Positions 46,106 to 57,071 are shown, counted from the first letter of the stretch. The stretch is DNA of 64,000 nt from Capra hircus (GCF_001704415.2 NC_030814.1:69805121-69869120), one strand, 5' to 3'. The notes: generated from the letters alone by a model not told the origin. Made by a program: numbers and translations.

Positions 46106-47682
46106 GCAGGTTGACTACATCCATGGATTCCCCAGTCTGTGTTGAGCTTGTCCCTCATCTCCAGAGTGTCCTAAAGATATAGATAATAAGTAAACAAGAA
46201 AATGATATATGATGTTTCTCAACACAGTGGAGGGAAATAAGCAGAGAAGAGGAAAGGCATTGCTGGGTTGCTATTTTCAGTAGGATGGTTATAGTCAGAC
46301 TCACAGAAAAGACCTTTGAGCAAATAATTTAAGGATTCACAGGAATAAGACATGTGGACATCAAAGTGTAGGAAGTCCCAGGCAGAGAGAACAGGAAGAG
46401 TATAGTGTCGGAGGTGACAGAGATTTTTGAAACAGCAAAAAGAACAATGTGAATGGAGAAGGAACTAGGGTTAGAAGATGACTACAGAAATAGCAGAATA
46501 ACGTAGGGCCTTAGACACTGCCATGAGTTTGTGGCTTTTGCTTTGTGAAACAAGCATGTTAGTAGGAGTGATATGCTCTGACTCACGTTTTAGCTATACC
46601 CTCCGTCTGCAGTGCTAGATGCAGAATAGCCTAGTAGAATGCCACCAGGACAGTCCAGACAAGAGGTGACAATGGCTTGAGCCAGGAAAGGAGATGTGAA
46701 GCTGGCAAAAAGTGGTCAATGAGTGGGCATGCTGTGAAAACAGAGTTAAAAGGACATGCCAATGGAAAAAGTGCCAAAGACAACACAAGGCTTTCTGCAC
46801 CTAAACAGTTCAGACTGAGCTGCCATTGACTGAGATGGGTGAGAAACAGATTTTACACAGAGGGGAACAGCACAGGTTTGGGTTTGGACAAGTCAGGTTT
46901 GGGTGGCTTATTAGATATCGAAGCAGAAAGGTGAGACAAGCATTTAGACATGGAATTCAGGGAGATATGAACTGGAGGGAGGGGTACAGCACATATGTGG
47001 TCAAACCAGAAGACTAGTTGATATTTAAAAAAAAAAAAAAAGAAAGAAAGTATAGAGAAGAAAAATTAACTCAGAGATTGAGTTCTGGGTATTCGGCATG
47101 CAAAGGTCAGATGATGAAGAGAAACCAGAGGAGACTGAGCAGAAATAGCCAATGTAATAGGAGAAAATTCAGAGTAGAGTATGTTGTCCCTAAAACCAAC
47201 TGAAGGAAATGTCTTTAGTGAAGGATGTGATTACCAATGCTAGCAGAAGTTACAAAGAGTTAGGAAGCTCTTACTAGAGAGGTAATCAATGGGTGGCTTA
47301 GTGGTATCAGTGATGATGGAAGGGAGCAGATGGTCCCAAAACCCTGAAGATAGGCCAGATTTTACGAATTTATGATCTTGATGTTGCTGGAGCACTTTTC
47401 AACTAGAAATTCTCATAAACGAGATGCACAACACCCTACTATGCAAGGACTTTTACAATAGACGGGTCTAATTTTACAAAGTACAATACCTTGTATAGAA
47501 ATATAATTCTATTTAGCTGCTTTCATTGGGAATTGTGTTTCTTTCAGGAATATTTCACACCCAACTAAAATTTTATTGTTCCAAACATCTGGACGAAGGT
47601 GAATATGGAGGTCATGACTCACACACAGTATATATTAAAAAAAAAAAAAAATCTGCAGTTGGACAAGGTTCAGCCTTCAGAC
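46106..47682. other. NLRP3 last intron, unrecognised part
   Basis: No exon. 46220-46600 resembles an old interspersed repeat ('cccaggcagagagaacagga', 'cgtagggccttagacac') that I cannot name. Poly-A tracts lie near 47028 and 47640. Confidence 0.45.
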
Positions 47683-47711
47683 TGAGCAACTAAACTGAAC
47701 TGAACTGAACA
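47683..47711 (+). mobile_element. BovB/Bov 3' terminus remnant
   Basis: Only 'gagcaactaaactgaactga' plus a few bases remain, about 105 bp from an NLRP3 splice donor. Confidence 0.6.
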
Positions 47712-47816
47712 ACCTTGCCCAGAGTTCAAATGAAGCCGTCCTGGATTTTGGAAACTGCAAAAACTTTCTTTAGCACTGTGAGCCCTGCCATACAAATCTC
47801 TGCAGGGCACACTTAC

Positions 47817-47987
47817 CTCAGGCTTTTCAGGAGGCAGCCCTGCTGTTTGAGCACTTCACAGAGAAGCATGACCCCCAGATCACCCAGGTCGTTGTTGCCT
47901 AGGCTCAGCTTTCGCAGGCTCTGGTTAGAAGTTAGAAGTGTGGAAAGATCCCAGCAGCAGTGTGATGTGAGGCTGCAGTTGTCTAAC
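47817..47987 (-). CDS. NLRP3: NLRP3 LRR exon (penultimate)
   Basis: Exactly 171 bp (57 codons), the standard unit of NLRP leucine-rich-repeat exons, each encoding about two LRRs. NLRP3 senses diverse danger signals in the cytosol of myeloid cells and nucleates ASC and caspase-1. The LRR domain acts as a scaffold, binds NEK7 and stabilises the inactive cage. On the - strand the acceptor 'tttcttgcag' (47988-47997) and donor 'gtaagt' (47811-47816) are both canonical. The peptide reads LDNCSLTSHCCWDLSTLL, then LRKLSLGNNDLGDLGVMLLC and EVLKQQGCLLKSL. It matches human NLRP3 closely by memory. The LxxLxLxxN repeat pattern is visible. Phase is 2 at both ends, as in the neighbouring exon. Confidence 0.97.
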
Positions 47988-48458
47988 CTGCAAGAAAGAA
48001 GGTGACTTTTTAAAAATGTCCCCATAATTATCCTACACAGGTCTCACAGATCTTAGCCTGTAATGTTTCAAATGTAGGGAAAGCTCAGGATTAACAAGCT
48101 TTGAACTGCTTTATATGCCAAGAGTTATTCTCTTCTCTTCAAATGAGAGTATTTTTTCCAATCTACTAGATTATGCAGATCAAATTAGTAAGAGCAGTTT
48201 GTGAAACAGTTCTTCCCAAATTCTGTGTCTCCCCACAAATTTTCCTAAAACAAAAGTGCATACCAACCCCAAGGAACTCTAGTATTTACCTTTACACTAT
48301 CTAAAAGTACAACTCCTCCCAGTACCATAATCCTGTAATAATCCAAACCCTAGGAAGACATTATCACTTCTCAGATATAGATTCATCATTCTCCCAAACT
48401 ACCCCATTCCCTGGGGCCACTATGCATTCCCATCACCATAATAAGCTAAGAGACTTAC

Positions 48459-48629
48459 TCCAACACTTGAAGCTTGCAGTTGTGGTGCAAGAGTCCCTCA
48501 CAGAGTAGCTTGACCCCCATGTCTCCAAGAGCATTGCCCTGTAGGTAAAGGTGGGTGAGATTCTGATTTGTACTGAGCACTGAGGATAGGGCTGGACAAC
48601 AACCTGACGTAAGGCCAGAATTCACCAAC
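48459..48629 (-). CDS. NLRP3: NLRP3 LRR exon (antepenultimate)
   Basis: Second 171-bp LRR exon, 471 bp upstream of the previous one in transcript direction. The acceptor 'ccttccacag' (48630-48639) and donor 'gtaagt' (48453-48458) are canonical. The peptide begins [20 protein letters not shown] and continues NQNLTHLYLQGNALGDMGVK and LLCEGLLHHNCKLQVLE. This corresponds to the human NLRP3 segment [20 protein letters not shown]. The exon ends in phase 2 and joins GA|G (Glu) to the next exon's LDNC. There are no stops or frameshifts. The NACHT and PYD exons and the remaining LRR exons must lie beyond the right edge; I searched 48.63-64 kb by eye for the preceding LRR exon and did not find it. Confidence 0.97.
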
Positions 48630-48685
48630 CTGTGGAAGGAATAAGGAAAAGAAAATTCAGTGTTGGGTGGGGAGGATAAATCAGG

Positions 48686-48920
48686 AGCTTAAGATAAACA
48701 TACACACACTACTATATATAAGATGATAACCAACAAGGGCTACATAGCACAAGGAATTCTACTCAATATTCTGTGACAACCTATATGAGAAAAGAATCTA
48801 AAAAAGAATGAATATATGTATATGTATAACTGAATCCCTTTGCTGTACACCTGAAGCTAACACATTGTAAATCAACTATATTCCAATAAAAGTAAAATAA
48901 ATTAAAAAAAAAAAAAAAAA
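48686..48920 (+). mobile_element. L1 3' end in an NLRP3 intron
   Basis: Sense L1 3' UTR ('ggctacatagcacaaggaat', 'tttgctgtacacctgaagct', 'caactatattccaataaaag') with an A18 tail. It begins about 57 bp upstream of an NLRP3 LRR exon. Confidence 0.88.
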
Positions 48921-49260
48921 ACAGTCCTCAGTGCCCAACCTTTCTTGGACATCACACAGCTGTCTCAACATAGGAATGTCATCTTATCTGAAAAGTTTTA
49001 CCCTCAATTTACAGGCCAGAAGCCAGCATCTTGAATATAATCTGTAGACAGTATGACTCCCTATCTCTGGCCTCATAAGAGATACAGATGATGTCTAAGC
49101 AGATGCTTTCCTGGGGTCGGTAGAAGAGACAGAGCAAAAGCAAACTGATTCACATTACCTCCACATTTCTCCTTCTTCCTACATATATTCCCTCTGACTA
49201 TACATGTTCCTCACAACCACTTCTTCAAGAAAGACATCCCAGATTATCTCTTATTATTAA

Positions 49261-49261
<1 letters not shown>

Positions 49262-49304
<43 letters not shown>

Positions 49305-49568
49305 TGTCACTTCAGTCGTGTCCAGCTCTGTGCTACTCCATAGACGGCAGCCCACCAGGCTCTGCTGTCCCTGGGATTCTCCAAGCAAGAACATGGGAGT
49401 GGGTTGCCATTTTTTTCTCCAATGCATGGAAGTGTAAAGTGAAAGTGAAGTCGCTGAGTCATGTCCAACTCTCAGTGACCTCATGGACTGCAGCACACCA
49501 GGCTCCTCCGTCCATGGGATTTTCCAAGCAAGAGTACTGGAGTGGGGTGCCATTGCCTTCTCCAACTA
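49262..49568 (-). mobile_element. Bov-A2 SINE with (CTG)n
   Basis: Dimeric Bov-A2, antisense, beginning with about ten CTG units (49263-49292, then an interrupted run). Complete and little diverged. Confidence 0.95.
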
Positions 49569-49574
49569 TTCTCA

Positions 49575-49715
49575 TTATTTTTATATTAACAGTACAGAGA
49601 CTACCTTATTTGATTTTTCTATCAACCGGGCAAGGGGGCAGTGTAGCTTTAACTATAGAATATTTTTTTACAGATGAGAAAGCTGAAGCTCATCAAATCA
49701 TGTTCCCCTTAAGGT
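49575..49715 (+). mobile_element. MIR fragment
   Basis: 'ttttacagatgagaaagctg' and 'aagctcatcaaatcatgttc' resemble the MIR core. Diverged. Confidence 0.5.
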
Positions 49716-50485
49716 CAAAGAGAAAGTATTTGGAAGAGAAGGAACGTATACTAACACCTTCTAGAATCATCCCCTGCTCTGTTGCCCCTTCTATCTACCT
49801 CATACTATGTTCTGCACTATAAAGGGCCTCTCAGAGCATAAACCCTAGTTTTGCATTATATTCAGTAAAATTAAGACTGTTGATGTACTACTACTCTTGG
49901 GTCAAGTTGAGCATACACCATACATTTGTGAAACGTATATCATACGTTTGTGAAAAAGCATTTCACAAGCTGCTCAACTTTATAACCAGATAATACTATA
50001 ATATAGCATTATCACCCAACAACAGCATGAGGGCTCTGAAATAGAGAGCTGTGTCACTCCTGAAAAGCTCAGAGGGTGGTATACAGCATACAGAAAGTCA
50101 CAGTGTGAGACCTTAAACAAAGCCTTGATTTAAGAGTATCTCATGCAGGCACATTCCTTTCTGCCAGAACCCTTAACCATGATATGTTTTTAAATTCTAA
50201 GGTGTCTTGAAATCAGGAAAAATAGAAGGAAGTCATTCAGATTGTACAGCATGAACAGATGGCCAAAAGGAAACAGAAGTACTTACCCACCCACTGGTCT
50301 CCATCTTCCTAGTCAAGGATGAATCACAACAAAAAGACTGAGCAAGCAAGACAAAGAGGGAAATGAAGCCCGAGAAGGATGAGCAAAAGAAACTGAGTGG
50401 CTTACAGCAAGTTTTTATCTCCAGCTATGAAGAATTTTATCAGAGGATCTTTAGTGAACATGCAGAAGGGTTTTTCAGGACTCCT
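49716..50485. other. Spacer, nothing recognised
   Basis: Presumed NLRP3 intron. A 15-bp near-duplicate (catacatttgtgaaac / catacgtttgtgaaaa) occurs at about 49919-49956. Confidence 0.45.
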
Positions 50486-50489
50486 GGCT

Positions 50490-50865
50490 GTTAGAATGAA
50501 TGTTTGTAGTCCCCTACCCCCAAATTTCATTCGTTGAAATCTTAACTCCCAATGTGATAGTATTAGAATGTGGGGCCTTTGAGATGTGATTAGGTCTTGA
50601 GGGTGGAGTCCTCATCATGGGATTAGCACCCTTATAAAAGAGACCCCAGAGATTTGCTTTGCTCCTAATACCATGTGAAAACACAAGAGTGGCTGTATGC
50701 AAGGCAGGAACAGAGTTCTTATCAGGAACCAGGTGATCTACAGACCTAACCCTAACCCTAACCTTGGATTTCCAACCACCAGAACAGTGAGAAATAAATA
50801 TTCATTGTTTGAGCCATCCAGTCTGTAGTATTTTTGTTATTGCAGTCCAAATGGACTAAGATACT
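50490..50865 (+). mobile_element. MLT1-type MaLR LTR
   Basis: Full-length LTR words: 'caatgtgatagtattagaat', 'tggggcctttgagatgtgat', 'catgggattagcacccttat', 'ccagaacagtgagaaataaa' and an end at 'gtccaaatggactaaga'. A telomere-like hexamer run is embedded at 50745-50763. Confidence 0.88.
50745..50763 (+). repeat. Telomere-like (CCCTAA)3
   Basis: cctaaccctaaccctaacc, just over three perfect vertebrate telomere hexamers, lies within the MLT1 LTR. Confidence 0.95.
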
Positions 50866-52370
50866 GGCAAAGATGAAGAATACTCCAGGAGTCTGTAGAT
50901 AGTCATCAAAAAGGAAAGAAAGAATATTTTGAAAGTTACAGAATAGTAATTTTTACCACTGTTTCCAAAAAAGGGTTGGAAGGTATTATACAACAGATGT
51001 CTGAGGAGAAGTACACAATGAAGTTGCAGCAATTACCAGCAGATAGGTTGGTTTTGTTAAGATAAGTCACATCAGGCTTATCAAAACCACTGAGATTGAC
51101 TGAAGGGTACACAGGGCATATAGTGAAATGTTTAGAAAATCAAACCACCAAGACCTACCAAACAATCTATTAGATTTGAGGAATGTAATCAACATCACAA
51201 ATCTTGGTTTCACCCAATCCATTCAACTCAGATCTACATTTACATTTACTGAACATAGATATTTCACCATGTATTACATGGTGATTGATTTTTTTTTAAT
51301 TACTAATGATTTTGTGATTTATGTCACAAAAATGTCTCACAAAGAAAACTGAGGAAGGTTTAACATCTACTGAGTGCCTGGCTGTGTGATGATAAATTTA
51401 AATAGGATTATTTCATTGAAGCATTACAAAACCAAGATGCAGGTGTTATTTTTAGCTTTATTTTTAAATAGAAAAACTGAGAATCAGAGAAATTAATGGA
51501 AGAATAAGAAGGCATTTTCTAGATTGATGGTGGGAATGGGAGAGTAAGGGTAACCTTTCAGGCAAAAGGAAAATGCTACACAAGGGTGAGGAAGGGTGAA
51601 AAAGTGGCCAGGTTCTTAGAATTAAAAATTAATTTAGTATGACTCAAAACAGAGTGAAGAGCCTGGTAGGCAAAAGGGAAGGAAGAGTGATCTAGGGCTG
51701 ACTTCAAAGAAAAACTTCTGAAGGTTTTTTTGAGCAAAAGTCCAATATTAACCAATTTGTACTTTAGAAAATTCCCTGCAGTGTTATGTAAAAGAAAGAT
51801 GAAAGGCAGAGGGGATTGAAAGTAAAAACAAAATAAAAATTATCCTCTGTTTACTTGTCAGCCCCTTGGAAAGTCCCACTATTCAACAACATGGAATAGA
51901 CAGGGCAAGAAGAGGGCAAAGGAGAGGGATGAGAAATAAGTTACAAGAAATAAAGATTTGCAAATGCTTAGTATGTGATGCTTGTGTAACACTGTGGAGG
52001 GGGCAGGGGCAATATGCGGTCAGAAAGAAAGGTCTAAAGTTCAAAATAAGAAAACTTGACTGTATCTAACAGAATATAAAATGCCTAAGTTTTGCCTTAT
52101 TAATTCTGCTTATAGGTTTCTGTCTAAAAAGAAATATGCTTACATAAAGTATATACAAATATGCTTTTTTCAGAGTTATTTGTAACAGTAAAAAAGAAAC
52201 TCGTCCAATAGTACATCATTCAATGAGAGGCTAACTACATTACTGTAATGTAATCTACAGAGCATTACCAAAATCTGTAGATTTGTATATAGCAGCATGG
52301 CAATGTGTCCACAATAAACTAAAAAAGCAAATCATGGAAAAGTATCCATATAATGATTCCTGTTTGGACA
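50866..52370. other. Spacer with a possible MIR
   Basis: No exon seen. 51350-51510 resembles MIR ('ctactgagtgcctggctgtg', 'gaaaaactgagaatcagaga'). Nothing else named. Confidence 0.45.
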
Positions 52371-52375
52371 GACAT

Positions 52376-52775
52376 AGTGTTATGGGTTGAACCATGTCCC
52401 CCAAAACTTCATATATTAAAGTCTTATCCCCCAGTATTTCAGAATGTGACCTTATTTAAAAATATGGTTATTGAAGATGTAATTAGTTAAGATGAGGTAA
52501 TTAAAGTAAGCTCTAGTCCAATAAGACTGATATCATTATAAAAGGGGGATATTCAAACACAGAGACAGACACACATCAGCACAGTTAGAATACCGTGTGC
52601 TGAAAAAACTAAGGTTGAAGTGATGCACCTACAAGTCAAGGAATGTCAGATTGCCAGCAAACAATGAGAAACTGGAAGAGAAGTATGGGACAGAGTCTTC
52701 CTCACAGCCATCAGAAGAAACCAACCCTGACAACACCTTGATCGTGGCCTTCTATCTTCTGCTATTGAAATAAAA
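52376..52775 (+). mobile_element. MaLR-like or similar old element
   Basis: 'ttatgggttgaaccatgtcc', 'cagaatgtgaccttattt', 'gtccaataagactgatatca' and 'gaagaaaccaaccctgacaa' follow a well-known mammalian repeat order. The family name is uncertain. Confidence 0.6.
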
Positions 52776-53186
52776 TAAACTTTGGTTGGAACTATTTTAA
52801 CAGCAGAATACACATTCATCTCAAGAGCACTTGAAACATTTTCTAGGATGGATCATATGTTAGGCCACAAAACAAATCTTAAAAAATTCAATAAGATTGA
52901 AATTATGCCAAGTATCTTCTCTGACCACAGTGGTACAAAACTAGAAATCAATAACAGCAGGGTAACTGAGGAAACTCAAATACATGAAAATTTAAACAAC
53001 GCTCCTCTAAACAACCAATGGGTCAAAGAAAAAATGTTACAGGAAATAAAAAATAGCTTGAGTTAGACAAAAATTAAAACACAATATACCAAAACTTTTA
53101 GGATGCAGCAAAATCATTTCTGATAGGGAAGTTTCTAGGTATAAATGCACACATCAAGAAAATTGAGAGATCTTAATTAAGCAGCT

Positions 53187-53405
53187 GGACTTCCCTGATG
53201 GCTCAGAGCTTAAAAAAAATCTACCTGTCAATACAGGAAAAACAGGTTCAATCCCTGGGTCAGGAAGATCTCCTTAGAGAAGGAAATCCCAACCCACTCC
53301 AGAATTCTTGCTTGGGAAATCCCATGGACAGAGGAATTTGGCAGGCTACAGTCCATGGGATCCAAAAGAGTCAAACACAACTTAGCTACTAAACAACAGC
53401 AACAA
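53187..53405 (+). mobile_element. Bov-tA SINE nested in L1
   Basis: Complete sense Bov-tA from 'ggacttccctgatggctcag' to 'aaacacaacttagctactaa'. Confidence 0.92.
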
Positions 53406-54187
53406 TTAAACAAGTAACTTTACACCTCAAGGAACTAGAATAAGGTGAATAAAGTAAGCCCCAATGTTACAAAAGGAAGAAAATAAAAAAGATTATAGCA
53501 GAAATAAATAAAATAAAGAACAGGGAAATAATAGGAAAAATATTAGCCAATTAAGTTGGCCCTTAGAAAATTTACAAATGTTTAGCTAGGAAAAAAATAA
53601 TAATAATAATAGAGAGAGAGAGAACCCAATCAATAAAATTATTTAAAAAAGGTGAGACATTAAAACTGATACCACAGAAATACAAAAGATCATAAGAACT
53701 GCTATAAACAACTATAACCATCTGGACAATCTACAAAAAAACTGAAAAATTCTTAGAAACATGCTAAATACCATTGAATCAGAAATAGAAAATCTAAACA
53801 AACTAATCACTAACAAAGAGAATGAAGTAGCACTCAAGAAAACTCACAACAAAGAAAAGCCCAGGACCAGATGACTTCACTGGTGAGTTTTAGCAAACAT
53901 TTAAAGAAAAATTAATGCCAATTCTTCTCAAATTCTTCCCAAAATCAAAGAGAAAGGACAAATCACTGACTCGTTTTATGAGGCCAGTTACCTTGATACC
54001 AAAAAGGACACTATAAGAAAAGAATTCTAGAGGCCAATCTCCTCGATGAATATAAATTCTCAACAAAACACTAGTAAACTAAATTCAGCAACACATTATT
54101 AGGATCATGCACCATAATCAAGTGGAATTTATCCTCAGATGCAAGGACTGTTCAACATATGCAAATCAATCAATGTGGTATATCACA

Positions 54188-54416
54188 TTGCTGCTTCTGC
54201 TGCTAAGCTGCTTCAGTCCTGTCTGACTCTTTGTGACCCTATGGACCATAGCCCTCCAGGTTTCTCTGTTTGTGGGATTCTCCAGGCAAGAATATTGGAG
54301 TGGATTGCCTTGCCCTCCTCCAGGGGATCTTCCCCACCCAGGGATTGAACCCACATCTCTTAGGTTTCCTGCATTGGCAGGGAGGTTCTTTACAAGTAGC
54401 ACCACCTAGGAAGCCT
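54188..54416 (-). mobile_element. Bov-tA SINE nested in L1
   Basis: Complete antisense Bov-tA flanked by tatcacatt on both sides (54178-54187 region and 54420-54428). Confidence 0.92.
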
Positions 54417-54440
54417 GATGTATCACATTAATGAAACATT

Positions 54441-54905
54441 CAAGTCAATGTATGGCAAAACCAATACAGTATTGTAAAGTAAATAAAGTAAAAAAAATTA
54501 AAATTAAAATTTAAATTAAAAAAAAAAGCACACACACAAAAAATTAAAACAGACTCGGGAGCTGGTGATGGACAGGGAGGCCTGGCATGCTGCGATTCAT
54601 GGGGTCACAGAGTCGGACACGACTGAGCGACTGAACTGAACTGAACTGAACTGATGGGCATGGTAGAGGGGAGGAAGGAGAGGGTGGGGCATATGGAGAG
54701 AGTAACCTGGAAAACATACATTACATATTTAAAATAAATAGCCAACAGGAATTTGTTAGCCAACAGGAATTTGCTAGCCAATGGGAATTTGCTGTGTGAC
54801 TCAGGGAACTCAAACTGGGGTTCTGTAACAACCTAAGGGATGTGATAGGGAGGGAGGTGGCAGGAAAGTTCAAGAGAGAAGGGTCATAGGTATACCTAAT
54901 GCTGA
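54441..54905 (+). mobile_element. Stacked L1 3' ends with a BovB stub
   Basis: An L1-BT tail ('caatgtatggcaaaaccaat', A/T tail to ~54548), a BovB 3' stub of about 100 bp ending in (CTGAA)n (54553-54653) and a second, different L1 3' end (54655-54905). The latter contains an 18-bp triplication. Confidence 0.85.
54740..54793 (+). repeat. 18-bp tandem triplication in L1
   Basis: Three units of agccaacaggaatttgct with substitutions at positions 7, 8 and 17. Confidence 0.95.
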
Positions 54906-55175
54906 TTCAAAAAGTTTCATTCTTTTACATGTGAATATTCAATTTTCCTAGCACCATTTATTGAGAGACTGTCTCTTCTTCTTGAGTATTATTGGTTCTC
55001 TTGGCAAATGTTAGTTGAAAGTATATACTAACTTATTTCTGGGCTCTATATTCTGTTTCAATTATTCATTTGTCTGTTTTTTTTCACCAGTGTCATACTG
55101 TTTAATTTCCCTAATTTTATACTATAGATTGAAATGAAGTGTAACTCCTCTCACTTTGTTCTTTTTCCTCAGAAT
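54906..55175 (-). mobile_element. L1 ORF2 fragment, antisense
   Basis: Closely similar to 28258-28515, including the following SINE junction. It starts 'aaaagtttcattcttttaca'. Confidence 0.85.
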
Positions 55176-55376
55176 GAAAGTGTAAGTGAAAGTTGCTCAT
55201 TCATGTCTGACTCTTTGTGACTCCATGGACCATACAGTCCATGAAATTCTCCAGGCCAGAATACTGGAGAGGGTAGCTATTCCCTTCTCCAGGGGATCTT
55301 CCCAACCCAGGGATCAAACTCAGGTCTCCTGCATTACAAGTGCATTCTTTACCAGCTGAGCCACAAGGGAAGCCCC
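55176..55376 (-). mobile_element. Bov-tA SINE
   Basis: Complete antisense Bov-tA lying between antisense L1 on the left and sense L1 on the right. Confidence 0.93.
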
Positions 55377-55661
55377 CTAATTTCAAAGTACGTTATAAAA
55401 TCATAGTAATCAAAACAGTATGGCAGTGGCATAAAAACAGACAATAGGTCAATGTAACAGGATCAAGATCCCAGAAATAAATCCATAAATATGCAATCAA
55501 CAGATATCTGACAAAGATGCCAAGAATATTCAATGGTGAAGATAATCTCTTCAATAAATGGTGCTGGAGAAATAAGACATTCATAGTAAAGAGAATGAAG
55601 CTAGACACCTGTCACACACTACTCCCCAAAATCAACTCAAAATGGATTAAATACTTAAATG

Positions 55662-55996
55662 TCGGGGTGTCCCTGGACTCAGTGGTAAAGAATCCGCCTG
55701 CCAATGAAGGACACAATGTTTTGATCCCTAACCGAGGAAGATCCCACATAACATGGAGCAACTAGATCTGTGTGTCTCAACTATTGAACTTGTGCTCTAA
55801 AACCCAGGAGCCACAGCTAGGGAAGCCTGCAGGCCCTAGAGCCCGAGCTCCACCACAAGAGGAACTACCACAATGAGAGGCCCATAAACCAGAACTAGAT
55901 AGCAGCCCCTACTCACAGCAACTGGAGAAGGCCCACACTCAACAACAAAGACCCAGCACAGCCATAAATAAATCAAATTTAAAAAAAAAAAAAAAA
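55662..55996 (+). mobile_element. CHR SINE, long form
   Basis: tRNA-derived head ('agtggtaaagaatccgcctg') followed by the long CHR body ('ctctaaaacccaggagccac', 'caacaacaaagacccagcac') and an A16 tail. Confidence 0.85.
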
Positions 55997-56408
55997 GATT
56001 GAAAGGGACACAGGAGGGAGTTTAAAAAAAAAAAAAAAGAAGTAAATGTATGAAAACATAGAACTCCTACAAAACTCCTTGACATGGGATTAGTGATCAT
56101 TTTCTTTAATATGACACCTAAAGCATTAGCAACAAAATTTAAAATAAACAAATGGGACCACATAAAACTAAAAGCTTTCACTTAGCAAAAGAGACAATTA
56201 ACAGTGAAAAGACAACTTACAGAGTGGGAGGAAATATTTGCTAATCATGTATCTTATAAGAGGTTAATAGTTAATATCCAAAATGTATAAAGAACTTATA
56301 CAACTGAATAGACAAAAACAAAACAATCCAATTTAAATATGGGTAAAGGACCTGAATAGATATTTTCCCAAATATATTCAAATAGCCAATGGGTACATGT
56401 AAAGTCAT

Positions 56409-56743
56409 TTGGAGAAGGGAATGGCAACCCACTCCAGTATTCTTGCCTAGAAAACGCCATGGACAGAGCAGCCTGGCAGGCTGCAGTCTATGGGGTCCTA
56501 AAGAGCTGGACTGGAGGAGGAAATGGCAACCCACTCCAGTATTCTTGCCTGGAGAACTCCATGGACAGAGGAGCCTGGCGGGCTGCAGTCTATGGGGTCC
56601 TAAAGAGCTGGACTGGAGGAGGAAATGGCAACCCACTCCAGTATTCTTGCCTGGAGAATCCCATGGACAGAGGAGCCTGGCCGGCTGCAGTCTATGGGGT
56701 CGTAAGAGTCAGACACGACTGAGTGGACTAAGCACACACACAC
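56409..56743 (+). mobile_element. Tandem Bov-A trimer
   Basis: Three head-to-tail Bov-A units of about 104 bp (starting near 56409, 56511 and 56615). The first two end at 'cctaaagagctggactgg' and the third runs on to a normal Bov-A end and a (CA)n tail. The array is bounded by acatgtaaagtcat (56395-56408) and acatgcaaagtcat (56744-56757), so it sits in L1 as one insertion. It keeps open frames of 126 and 87 residues that are not genes. Confidence 0.95.
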
Positions 56744-56842
56744 ACATGCAAAGTCATATTGAGATATGACTGCTCACCAGGGATATGTAAATTAAGCCAC
56801 AATGAGATATTACCTCATGCCTGTTAAAATGACCATCATCAA

Positions 56843-56880
56843 ATGTGTGTGTGTGTGTGTGTGTGCGTGTGTGTGTGTGT
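56843..56880. repeat. (GT)n microsatellite
   Basis: GT run with one GC interruption, abutting the following Bov-tA. Confidence 0.95.
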
Positions 56881-57071
56881 GAAGCCACTCCAGTCGTGTC
56901 TCTTTGTGACCCCATGGACTGTTGCCTGCAAGGTTCTTCTGTCCATGGAATTCTCCAAGCAAGAATACTGGAGTGAATTTCCATGCCCTCCTCCAGGCGA
57001 TCTTCCACATCTCTTATGTGCCCTTCATTGGCAGGCAGGTTCTTTACCACTAGTGCCACCTGGGAAGCCTA
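56881..57071 (-). mobile_element. Bov-tA SINE
   Basis: Antisense Bov-tA. The flanks accatcatcaaa and accatcaaag suggest the insertion boundary, with the GT tract belonging to the SINE tail. Confidence 0.9.

Larger units (their letters stand above)
52780..54440 (+). mobile_element. L1 ORF2, sense
   Basis: Mid-ORF2 L1: 'cagcagaatacacattcatc', 'ccaggaccagatgacttcac', 'atgcaaatcaatcaatgtgg'. The frame at 52782-53066 still reads as L1 ORF2 protein; the rest is broken. Two Bov-tA SINEs interrupt it. Confidence 0.88.

Noticed and set aside
47715..48005. 96-residue + strand frame
   Set aside because: Reverse-strand shadow of the 171-bp NLRP3 LRR exon with canonical splice sites on the - strand.
49304..49822. 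172-residue frame (+)
   Set aside because: It begins in antisense Bov-A2 and runs into intronic sequence; no conserved protein features.
52782..53066. 94-residue frame as a host gene
   Set aside because: It is an L1 ORF2 protein fragment.
56409..56743. Regularly spaced direct repeats resembling an array
   Set aside because: Not CRISPR: the units are ~104-bp SINE monomers with no spacers, in a vertebrate genome.
56389..56769. 126- and 87-residue frames with a repeated peptide unit
   Set aside because: The apparent protein repeats come from the tandem Bov-A trimer, not from a repeat protein gene.
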